DNA from: Acanthosepion pharaonis
Lineage: Eukaryota; Mollusca; Cephalopoda; Sepiida; Sepiidae
Direction of reading: 5' to 3'
Assembly: GCA_903632075.3 (NCBI GenBank)
Contig: CAHIKZ030000583.1
Span: 1,158,501 to 1,222,500, forward strand
DNA: 64,000 nt
This document shows positions 54,870 through 64,000 of this stretch, piece by piece; position 1 is the first letter of the stretch, and every line of letters starts with the position of its first letter. Under the pieces are notes generated by a model. That model did not search any database. It had not been told where the DNA came from and saw only the letters and a list, made by a program, of their open reading frames with translations. The translations under genes and the position numbers were made by a program.

Positions 54870-55240
54870 GCAATCCTTCGTTTATTCATGTTTCATTCAA
54901 AACGACAGACAAGGTACTACGGTTAAGCTTTTTATTTAATTTTTCTTGTGTTCGAACAAGAGCTTTCTTTTCTGGACAAAGAGTGTGTATAATGCGTCCA
55001 TACATTTTATAGATCCAACCTCTTTCGTCTATAGCTTTCGCCATTATCAAGAATGATTCTGTTTTTCAGCTTAATTGAGTGTTTGCATTATGTGTAAGTC
55101 TTAGTGTGTAGTAGGGATGTTTTAATTTCCGATTACGGTTAACACATCACCTTGTTCGTAGTAAATATTGTTAAGAGTTGGCTTTTTCTTTTTTATTATT
55201 AAAGCTTCCATTATTTTTAAATTTAAGGCTAGATTGCCAC
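54867..55240. other. Unrecognised segment between (AT)n and the reverse transcriptase
   Basis: No gene seen. It may be further Penelope-like terminal sequence. Confidence 0.3.
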
Positions 55241-55249
55241 ATCCAATCT

Positions 55250-56240
55250 AAGTTTGACCTTATCACTATTACCGAGATTGAAATTCTATACCAATCACTA
55301 TCCCAACTTGCTACACGTGGAGACATAGCAGTTCACCCAGACCTGGGAGACCTATAAAAACCGAAGGTTTGAAGAACCGCTTCCCTGGTAACCACCATAT
55401 TAATATCTTAACATCTAAACTAAATTCACCAAACTGAAAAAAAAATCACACTGAGACCTTAAAAAGGTCCGTTAACAAACTAATAACAGCTCACAACGCG
55501 GAATTCGGTTCCCTGAAAATTCAAAAAATTTTGGCTATTGCCAACCGGGATATTTATATGGAAATATAAAAATCCATAAACTTGGATACCCGCTACGACC
55601 AATTATTTCCCAAATACAAACAGCTATCTACGAGCTATCAAAATTCTTGAACGACATCATCACTCCATACGTAACTACCAATTACAGCATCACATCCACG
55701 CACGAATTCCTCCAAATTTCACATCTACTAACCCAAACCAAGGTATAATAGCCTCACTTGTCGTCGAAAACTTATTTAAAAACGTCCCCGTCGATCAAAC
55801 TATTGACATTATCCTCAATTCTGTGTATACTAATAATTCCACCCCTCCGCCATCCATCAAACTCTTTATACTAAAAAAATTACTACACGCATGCGCAAAC
55901 AAAGTTCCATTCTATGACCATAATGGCAATATTTACACCCAAACTAATGGTTTTAGTATGGGAAATCCACTCGGCCCATGCTTTTCGAAATGTTACATGT
56001 CCTACGTAGAAAATACGATATTTACACAGGTCCGTAAACAGAAAATATATATCGCTATATAGATGATATTTTTATTTTACCTAATAACATTAAAGAAATA
56101 GAGACACTTTAGACCACATTTGAGAAAACTCCTTTCTTAACTCTACCTATGAACTTAGTCAAAAAAAAAAAATTCCATTGTTAGATGTCCTCGTAGAATA
56201 GAGCAGTAACACTTTCATCACATCATTATATAACAAACCC
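55250..56240 (+). pseudogene. Penelope-like element reverse transcriptase, broken
   Basis: Conserved blocks occur in order on the plus strand. LSQLATRGDIAVHPDLGD lies near 55295-55350, YGNIKIHKLG near 55557-55588, and RPIISQI at about 55596. ELSKFLNDIITPYV then STHEFLQI follow. Next come SLVVENLFKNVPVDQTIDII (about 55752) and the palm segment GFSMGNPLGP (about 55946-55978). The catalytic YIDDIF box is at 56056-56073. These are the hallmarks of Penelope-like reverse transcriptase, which is telomerase-related. The gene is dead: stops before SLVV and after ETL, a frameshift just before YIDD, and an A-run slip at 56160-56172. No GIY-YIG endonuclease follows before the right arm at 56254. Confidence 0.85.
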
Positions 56241-56253
56241 AGTTGTAAAGATA

Positions 56254-56655
56254 TGAGTTTGTAGCCATGAGTTTCATATTTTGCGATCATCAGATAAACT
56301 AGTTTATTTTTTTTTTAAATTGAATTTATTTATATTAGTTTGTATTCGGTTATGTTTGGTGGTGGATGTAGTGGTGGGAAATTTCACTCTTTGTCCATTT
56401 TGAGATGACACTCATACGCGCGCACATATACATACATACATACATCGTGGTGTACGCATTATATTTTACACAAAAACACACATATAAACAATGCGATATT
56501 AGGAGCAAATATGTATCCGAGCATGTATATATATACCATTATTATCTTATTTCGGTGTCTTGTCTGTGGGTAGCGAATTCCTTTCGACAAGGGGTAGGAT
56601 GGGATGGTCTTGGCTCGTTTCAGATCAGCCCTCTGGGTCATCAAATTTTCGTGCA
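56254..56655 (-). repeat. Right inverted arm of the Penelope-like locus
   Basis: Inverted relative of 53275-54147 without the SINE-C. Its minus strand at 56254-56310 has CTGATGA (intact), an eroded helix II and GAAACTCATGGCTACAAACT, with U16.1 changed to C. Confidence 0.8.
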
Positions 56656-56659
56656 AAAA

Positions 56660-58075
56660 AGTAGACATCTCTTCCCGCCACGCTATCGTTTTCTCATTTC
56701 CTATCCTTCTCAAAGTTACATATTCTCTTCTCATTTTTTAATCTCTTTACCTTTACCTTGGCTTTATATACTATGTTCTTTTGCAGACAGTTTAATTGCA
56801 GTGGGTATGTAGCTTTATTTATGCAGTTACATTAGGGGGGTTTGATTATGCCATTACAATTTATTACATTTTTGTGGCTTTTTTTTAATAATTGTGTTGT
56901 TTCAGTGCAGATTAAGGTAACTTTTAAGTTGTTTTTGTTAAAAAAAATTTTCTAAGGGGTTTGTTGCTGGGAAGTGTTTACTTTTAGGTTTAGGAATGTC
57001 ATGCCAATGTTTGTTGTGACGGTTTTGTTTTATGGCGGGTTAAACAAAATTATGTTTCTTTTTCTGTTTTTTCATTTTGGGTGTGGTGGTGTGTTACGTT
57101 ATGTGCATCGGTTTTTTTACTGTGTATATATATATATATCTATATATATATTAATACACACATATACATGGCTACTAATACACACAAACACACGCAAACA
57201 AGCAACCAAATTCAGATAAAATTGCTCAAATTTGTTCATATGCGAATTATTTACGCTAAAATATGCTTTAGATAGATAGATATGTATGTATGTATATATG
57301 TATGTATGTATGTATGTATGCGTGATGTTCTTAATTGATATTAATTTCTCTGAAATTGTCGTTATAAAATTTGATCTCACGTGTTGAGGATAAGCTATCT
57401 AAATAGTAAATGGTTGGAGAACAGCTATTAGTACAGACAAGAAAATACAAATGAACCGAGGATTTCTTGTGAAGTAATTTTTTTTTTTACTTCTACAACA
57501 TTTTTAAAGTTAATAGACGTTCATAAATATTTATCGGGTTAATTGAAATGTTGGCAAATTATGGAGGATGCTAAGTGATGTAATTTAATGTCTGATGAAA
57601 TAAAATGAATAAATGATGTTTTAATTTGTTTATAAATAATTGTTGCCAAATAAATTCCTCACATTTGCCTTCATAAAGTCAATCATTTGACGAAATATGT
57701 CGGCTAATTTTTTTCTTTTGTTTTTATGCCTATTGTCCTTTTGCAGATATATATTTTAACTATATCTGAATTTTTCCAGACACACCAACACACACAGATA
57801 CACACACATACACATATTCATTTGATCTTGAAACATGTGATGTTTTTCTTTTCCTCAAAATCAAGTGGAACTTCAATAGGACCCGTTTTTAAGGTGAGGA
57901 GGCCATGCAGAGGACCATGTTGGCGGGGGGGCATCCGCCCCCCAAAAATACTTCCAGCAGAGCATAGGGATAATCATGCAGATTGTTGTTTAAACTTGAA
58001 ATAAATTGCAACACACATCACGTTAATTTGCAGACAGAACTCGTACACACACACACACACTTACATATATATAAA
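56660..58075. other. No recognised gene
   Basis: T-rich and GT/GTAT-rich sequence with TATG runs at 57285-57320. A short GC-rich palindrome, GGGGGGGCATCCGCCCCCC, at about 57923-57941. Confidence 0.4.
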
Positions 58076-58121
58076 TATATATATATGCGCGCATGCGTGT
58101 GTGTGCCTCTGTGTGCGTCAT

Positions 58122-58164
58122 CAACATAAAGACTGTTTCGCTGTATCACAGCTTATCAGTGTGG
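58122..58164 (-). ncRNA. Hammerhead candidate, G8 changed, covaries with 20387
   Basis: Minus strand: helix I CCACA (58164-58160) with TGTTG (58126-58122), four of five pairs. Core CTGATAA. Helix II GCTGT/ACAGC, 5 bp perfect with loop GAT. GAAA at 58139-58136. Helix III two of three pairs. Cleavage base A at 58127. Relative to 20387-20429 the second helix II pair is C-G instead of A-T, a compensatory double change. Confidence 0.6.
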
Positions 58165-58225
58165 CTAGACATTCAATTGCCTCAACCGATTTGGTATCAG
58201 TCAGAGATTTTTCTCCTGAGTTAAC

Positions 58226-58270
<45 letters not shown>

Positions 58271-58289
58271 CGTGTGTGTAAATATGAAA

Positions 58290-58502
58290 TGTACATTGAA
58301 GTGAACATCCATAGGCGACAGTCTGTTTCATGCTGAATGCAATCGTCAGGACACGATGTGTTTTTTGCTCCGCTATTTATCTAATCTATAATAAATAAAT
58401 CAATCCAAATAAATAGTTGAGCAAAAACACATCGCACACAGCCTAAAGATTGCGTTTAGCATGAAACAGTCTGTCGCCTCTGGGTGTTGATTTCGATGTA
58501 CT
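58290..58502. repeat. Fold-back with two hammerhead-like cores
   Basis: Arms about 58290-58372 and 58412-58502 are inverted copies. The left arm (minus) has CTGACGA, then GCATGAAACAGACTGTC. The right arm (plus) has CTAAAGA, then GCATGAAACAGTCTGTC. Helix III ACA/TGT forms in both. Helix I does not convincingly pair. Confidence 0.6.
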
Positions 58503-58595
58503 CTTTTATATTTACATACGCTCTGTCTGTGATATTGAGTACTTTAATCCACAAATATGCCAAACATTAAAACTATATTTTATCATTCATATACC

Positions 58596-58725
<130 letters not shown>

Positions 58726-58854
58726 GGAGTGGGAAGAGAGCGAGACAGACCGAGCAAGTGCGATCATGTATTATTAGGGATACGACCCAATGATAGGATA
58801 AAGAAGAAATAGGAAACATCTAAAATTGAAACAAGTTACATTGGAATCTGTTTT

Positions 58855-58857
<3 letters not shown>

Positions 58858-58902
<45 letters not shown>
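58858..58902. repeat. (AT)n array
   Basis: Pure AT run. Confidence 0.95.
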
Positions 58903-58906
<4 letters not shown>

Positions 58907-59123
58907 TATCAAAATTAGTGGTCCTCACACCAAACAAGTCCATATAAACATATCTTCACAAATCATTCGTTTTTGGATTATTAATGTTAAATGTTTACTG
59001 TAGATGGCGCTGTATTGGCATTAAACTGAGTTACATTTGTCATTCGATTATATTTATGGATTGACTGTCTTCGCCGTTTAACGTATGTAGTGGTCAATTA
59101 ACCGAGAAACGTTCCGTTTAACA

Positions 59124-59335
59124 ATGGCGGGATTTTTCTACCGTGAGCAGAAAAATATGATTTCTTTATACGGCGACGCAAATGGTAATGGACGTTAGGC
59201 TGCACGGCTGTATGAGATTGCGTTTGTTGAGGAATGGCGGCCGAGCCATCCTACTCTTGCTACTGCTTATCTTCGGATTGCTGACATATAATCCGTGGCA
59301 TCACATACTATGGATCGGGGAAAATGTAAACGTTA
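59124..59335 (+). pseudogene. Transposon-type helix-turn-helix fragment (DUF4817-like)
   Basis: The frame from ATG at 59124 reads MAGFFYREQKNMISLYGDAN, then a stop, then AARLYEIAFVEEWRPSHPTL and RIADI before another stop, then VASHTMDRG. This matches the insect/mollusc transposon-associated DUF4817 pattern: an E-x-x-x-M-x-x-x-Y-G start, A-A-R-L-Y, a R-P-S-H turn, and a G-S-V ending. Only the N-terminal DNA-binding part remains. An (AT)n array at 59402 lies beyond it. No DDE domain is visible. Confidence 0.55.
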
Positions 59336-59399
59336 ACATTGTCTTTGTTTTTGTGTGAGGAACAGTCTCACAATGTTATTAAAAATATTTTTGAAACAC

Positions 59400-59401
<2 letters not shown>

Positions 59402-59454
<53 letters not shown>
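59402..59454. repeat. (AT)n array
   Basis: Pure AT run. Confidence 0.95.
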
Positions 59455-59458
<4 letters not shown>

Positions 59459-59559
59459 ATTTTCCGGTTTTACAAGAATCTGCGACTTCGAAGACGCACC
59501 CTCATATTGGAAAGAAATTTGTAAGAAAAAAATCATTCTCAAGCAATAACACATTCATC

Positions 59560-59999
59560 ATACGTCCCTCACACGCTGGCGCCACGTATTGTTTGCGTTA
59601 ATCACTTGACCCATTTTGTTTGCATGGCAATGACATACTAGTCAATAGCAGAAAGGCTTCCGCCTCTGCTAGTAAACAGATCATGTTTTAGTTTGTGGCT
59701 CGGCTCCAAGTAGTTTTATAGTCTTGTAAATTGTCTTGGAAATATTTGTAACAGCTAAGTACTGAGTTTACATCATATAAAAGGCTGAATTACATAGCTA
59801 ACAATGTAGCGTAATGAGTCAACATACAAATCCATGTCCTTGTCAGTCAAGCCAATGAGGTGACCGTCCAAGCTTCCTTGAGCCTATACTTCGCTTTACA
59901 TTGCCTCACCCGTATTTTTCACAGTATTTTTAGGGAAAAAATGCGTCTTGTAAGCCGGAATATACGGTATAGGGCCTATATCTCTGGTACGCTTTTTAC
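59560..59999. other. No recognised gene
   Basis: Short ORFs only. Sequence is of mixed composition. Confidence 0.35.
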
Positions 60000-60004
60000 A
60001 ATAG

Positions 60005-60400
60005 ATTGGATTGGTTTGTTTGTTTTGTTTTACCTCAATGGGTTAAATAATACCGACAAAATTTTTATTGCTGGTAATATTTTTCTTCAAAAATGTATTG
60101 CTGTTATTTTTTTTCATCCTCAAATTGTATTGTTGGTAATTTTTTTTTCTTCAAAAATGTATTGCTGGTAATAATTTTCCTCAAAAAATCTATTGCTGTT
60201 ATAGAAACATATTTTTAAATTTTCATACTCTTTTGACGTCATTTTGGCCGTTAACTATTTGTTGGGACCTTAACAAATACTACAAGCCAGGGTCTGGGTG
60301 GAGCTGGGAACACCAGTAATTTAGAGGTGTTTCCACTTTCCTCAAAACCTCCCAATTAGAAGTATTGTGGTTGGATGCACATTAACGTCCTACCCACGAC
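60005..60400 (+). repeat. Repeat-D copy leading into the minisatellite
   Basis: TGGTTTGTTTGTTTTGTTTT start, four ATGTATTGCTGGTAATA-type short repeats, body with GGGAACACCAGTAATTTAGA and CTCAAAACCTCCCAATTAG, ending where the 30-bp array begins. Confidence 0.75.
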
Positions 60401-62335
60401 GCAGACATAGTTTATCGTCATACCCAGGACGCGGACGAGGTTTATAGTCATACCCAGGACGCGGATGGATGTAGATTATCATCTTACCCAGAACGCGGAT
60501 GTAGTTCATAGTCATACCCAGGACGTGGAGGTAGTTTATCGTCATACACAAAACGTAGACGTACTTTATCGTCATACCCAGACCGCAGACGTAGTTTATC
60601 GTCATACCCAGGACGCGGACGTAGTTTATAGTCATACCCAGGACGCGGATGGATGTAGATTATCATCTTACCCAGAACGCGGATGTAGTTCATAGTCATA
60701 CCCAGGACGTGGAGGTAGTTTATCGTCATACACAAAACGTAGACGTACTTTATCGTCATACCCAGGCCGCAGACGTAGTTTATCGTCATACCCAGGACGC
60801 TGATGCAGTTTATCTTCATACCCAAGACGCGGATGTAGTTTATCGTCATACCTAGAAAGCAGATGCAGTTTATCGTCTAACCCAGGACGCGGATGCAGTT
60901 TATCGTCATACCCAGGACGCGGATGTAGATTATCGTTTTATCCAAAACGCGGATGTAGTTTTAGTCATACCCAGGACGTGGAGGTATTTTATCGTCATAC
61001 ACAAACGCCGACGTACTTTAACTTCATACCCAGTTCGCTGACGTAGTTTCTCTTCATACCAGTACGCGGATGCAGTTTATCTTCATACCCAAATCACGGA
61101 TGTAGTTTATCGTCATATCTAGAAAGCAGATGTAGTTTATCGTCTTACCCAGGACGCGGATGTAGTTTATCGTATTACCCAGGACGCGGACGTAGTTTAT
61201 AGTCATAAACAGGACGCGCATGTAGATTATCGTCTTACCCAGAACGCGGATGTAGTTCATAGTCATACCCAGGACGTGGAGGTAGTTTATCGTCATACAC
61301 AAAACGTAGACGTACTTTATCGTCATACCCAGACCGCAGACGTAGTTTATCGTCATACCCAGGACGCGGACGTAGTTTATAGTCATACCCAGGACGCGGA
61401 TGGATGTAGATTATCATCTTACCCAGAACGCGGATGTAGTTCATAGTCATACCCAGGACGTGGAGGTAGTTTATCGTCATACACAAAACGTAGACGTACT
61501 TTATCGTCATACCCAGACCGCAGACGTAGTTTATCGTCATACCCAGGACGCTGATGCAGTTTATCTTCATACCCAAGACGCGGATGTAGTTTATCGTCAT
61601 ACCTAGAAAGCAGATGCAGTTTATCGTCTAACCCAGGACGCGGATGCAGTTTATCGTCATACCCAGGACGCGGATGTAGATTATCGTTTTATCCAAAACG
61701 CGGATGTAGTTTTAGTCATACCCAGGACGTGGAGGTATTTTATCGTCATACACAAACGCCGACGTACTTTAACTTCATACCCAGTTCGCTGACGTAGTTT
61801 CTCTTCATACCAGTACGCGGATGCAGTTTATCTTCATACCCAAATCACGGATGTAGTTTATCGTCATATCTAGAAAGCAGATGTAGTTTATCGTCTTACC
61901 CAGGACGCGGATGTAGTTTATCGTATTACCCAGGACGCGGACGTAGTTTATAGTCATAAACAGGACGCGCATGTAGATTATCGTCTTACCCAGGACGCGG
62001 ATGTAGTTTATAGTCATACTCAGGACGTGGAGGTAGTTTATCGTCATACCCAGGACGCGGTTGTAGATTGTCGTCTTACCCAGGACGTGGATGTAGTTTA
62101 TAGTCATACTCAGGACGTGGAGGTAGTTTATAGTCATACCCAGGACGCGGATGTAGATTATCGTCTTACCCAGGACGCTGATGTAGTTTATATTCATACT
62201 CAGTACGTGGAGGTAGTTTATCATGATACACAGAACACGGATGTACTTTATCGTCATACCCAGGACGCGGATGCAGTTTATCGTCATACCTAGGACGCGC
62301 ACGTATTTTATTGTCAAACACAGGAAGCCAGTAGA
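60390..62335. repeat. 30-bp minisatellite, about 64 units
   Basis: Unit phase: GTCATACCCAGGACGCGG, A(C/T)GTAGTTTATC. The unit resembles the GGATGTAGTTTATCGTCATG end of Repeat-D (4709-4728). A 751-bp block (about 60475-61225) is repeated at about 61226-61990 almost without change. Because 30 is a multiple of three, long frames stay open on both strands. Confidence 0.95.
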
Positions 62336-62862
62336 TATGAGAACAATATATCGGCTTTATATGTTTCACCTGCGTTGACACTATTGAAACTTTTTTGAAA
62401 GTACATTTTTTTAACCAAAAGCATTGGCTTCCTCTCCATTTATATTTAACATTTGCTTTTATATTCGCATTAACCTTTTAAGATTTGAGTCCTTGATTTC
62501 ATAGTCGCTTTTCCAATGTTTACCGCAGTTTTGGTTTGTTTGTTTGTTTTTTTTTTTTTTTCTCTTCTTCAACATAAGTCTGCAGCTGCGTTAACAGATA
62601 AAACTGCTTATCTTGACAACGCCCATCACCCACAGTTTAAGTGCTTCTTATAAGGTGGGGTTTGAGACAAACACTGAAGACAAATCTGGAATTGTTTTCT
62701 TTTTTTCTTTCTCGTACTGTTTGTTCCTCTTGCAGTGCAAATGGTTTTAGAATTCCCATGGCAAAAAATGTGTATATGGCGAGAAATGACGTCAATAAAA
62801 AACGTAGGCAAGGACGACACCTTCGCAAGAATTATAGATATACACACGCGCACATATACCGA

Positions 62863-62866
<4 letters not shown>

Positions 62867-62918
<52 letters not shown>
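62867..62918. repeat. (AT)n array
   Basis: Adjoins a SINE on its right. Confidence 0.95.
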
Positions 62919-62919
<1 letters not shown>

Positions 62920-62921
<2 letters not shown>

Positions 62922-63240
62922 GACCCTGAGTCCCGGGTTCAAATCTCACCATGGTCGATTTGTCAAGGTGTTACAGGAGGAGTTGATCCTGGCGTACGGC
63001 ACCTGTGAAAAGTGCCTGAAATCCATACCACGGGTTGGATCAAGCCTTGTGAGCTGTCGATAGCTGTGTTAGCAAGGTAGCCTAGGGCTTGAGAGTGCTA
63101 GGCTTTTTCCTAATTGTTGATCACGCCAGATAACCCACCCTTTCCCAGAGACTAACGTAACTAAGGGCGGCTCAGTATAAGGCACAGGTGAGTATTGAAT
63201 AAACACATATGCGCCTGAGCAATTGTCTGCAATAGGGATT
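62920..63240 (+). repeat. tRNA-derived repeat, B-box half
   Basis: CGGGTTCAAATCTCACCATG gives a B box. The A-box side is replaced by (AT)n. The body contains TGTTAGCAAGGTAGCCTAGG and ends near GAATAAACACATATGCGCC. Confidence 0.5.
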
Positions 63241-63597
63241 GCCCTATTAGAATACGAGCGGCCAGCTATACTATCTGTGTGTGTGTTTGGGCATCAATCC
63301 CTCTTATATACATGTTTTATTAATGTAAGTTTTTATTTAGTTTTTCTTCGGTTCTTTTAATTTTTTAAACTGACTATATGTGTTTGCTTTATGTTTGTAT
63401 CAAGAGGCATACAAATGTTTCGTTTTGCTAACACGGCCAGCACATTATGACCGTGTTCATAGCTGATATTATTGAGTGTATTCTTGATATTATTTCTGTT
63501 TAATTAAAATTAAAATTTTAAAAAGTAAATTATTAGAGCAAGAATTAAATTACAAAGAACATAAGCACAGTAGCCTGTCGGTCGTTTATAATGAAAA

Positions 63598-63613
<16 letters not shown>

Positions 63614-63674
<61 letters not shown>
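63614..63674. repeat. (AT)n array
   Basis: Preceded by a CA run (63598-63613). Confidence 0.95.
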
Positions 63675-63679
<5 letters not shown>

Positions 63680-63955
63680 CATACGTTATTTTTACGGAAA
63701 CAATTTACGTGAGTAAATGCTCTATTTTATTTAATAAAGCAGTGTTAATTACATTTACCGGCCTGAATGTTTAAGAAATTTCGTAGAAAATATGTTTTTT
63801 CGACAGGATTCGAACCTTTATACTGAAACTGTCATTTGGCATGAGGTGTTGTTAAGCATTAACCAAGGAGAATTTCCGGTTAGCAAAGTTAAAATTACTG
63901 CGTATAAACACACATTTTCGACTATCTTTCTCGATAAATCATTTCTGCACTGAAA
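63675..63955 (-). repeat. SINE-B copy, minus strand
   Basis: TACATTTACCGGCCTGAATG body, then complement of the tRNA-like head with GACAGGATTCGAACC (63802-63816). Confidence 0.65.
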
Positions 63956-63957
63956 TT

Positions 63958-64000
63958 CTTTGTGGCTCAATGGTTAACAGTACGAGATTTGAGATATATA
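63958..64000 (+). repeat. tRNA-like SINE start, cut by window end
   Basis: TTTGTGGCTCAATGGTTAAC has an A-box form. The rest lies outside the window. Confidence 0.4.

Noticed and set aside
57923..57941. GC-rich palindrome as a transcription terminator
   Set aside because: Rho-independent terminators are not expected in an animal genome and no U-run follows; it is a chance or element-derived palindrome.
60390..62317. Periodic ORFs of 68-170 codons in the 30-bp array
   Set aside because: The unit length is a multiple of three, so frames persist on both strands without selection; no start or splice context.

Overview
This is animal repeat DNA with no protein-coding host gene that I can recognise. 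It is AT-rich, carries dozens of (AT)n arrays, and is filled with decayed retroelements and several tRNA-derived SINE families. That mix fits a lophotrochozoan, most probably a coleoid cephalopod such as an octopus, in which several tRNA-derived SINEs are known. The species call is an inference from repeat content.

Layout. 1-7950: unrecognised DNA, a possible solo LTR with a primer-binding-like site (3151-3482), two tRNA-SINE families, and a minus-strand LINE reverse transcriptase remnant (5830-6720). 7990-14700: (AT)n arrays, tandem tRNA-like SINE-B units, palindromic Penelope-like ends. 14810-17110: a 39-bp minisatellite enclosed by SINE-E copies. 17840-20480: LINE debris, a 0.7-kb direct duplication, hammerhead-like motifs. 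21850-23165: 850 bp of polypyrimidine, then a LINE 3' end. 23841-24787: a non-autonomous Helitron. 25420-26347: a 128-bp satellite made from a SINE tail. 26950-36840: LINE, SINE and Penelope-like debris and a mariner relic. 39600-46830: AT-rich 115-bp tandem repeats, one 232-codon ORF of unknown nature, and a 28-bp satellite. 47080-51750: SINE-C and LINE, then an array of 5S rRNA-like sequences. 53270-56660: a nested Penelope-like locus. 60390-62335: a 30-bp minisatellite with a 751-bp duplication.

The main result is a set of hammerhead-ribozyme-like motifs scattered across unrelated-looking repeats. Two, at 47974-48037 (minus) and 18375-18421 (plus), keep every core residue and pair in all three helices. 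Others (20387-20429, 58122-58164, 36077-36122, 30614-30660) carry one or two core changes but keep the helices, and one pair shows a compensatory change in helix II. In nearly all cases an (AT)n array lies downstream of the predicted cleavage site, on the same strand. Hammerheads in terminal repeats of Penelope-like elements are established; the polarity toward (AT)n and the number in one window are what is notable here.

The elements interact by nesting. At 53270-56660 inverted terminal arms flank a Penelope-like reverse transcriptase, a Helitron split the (AT)n of the left arm exactly between A and T, and a SINE-C broke the same arm. Four tandem arrays appear to have grown from, or next to, the ends of dispersed elements.
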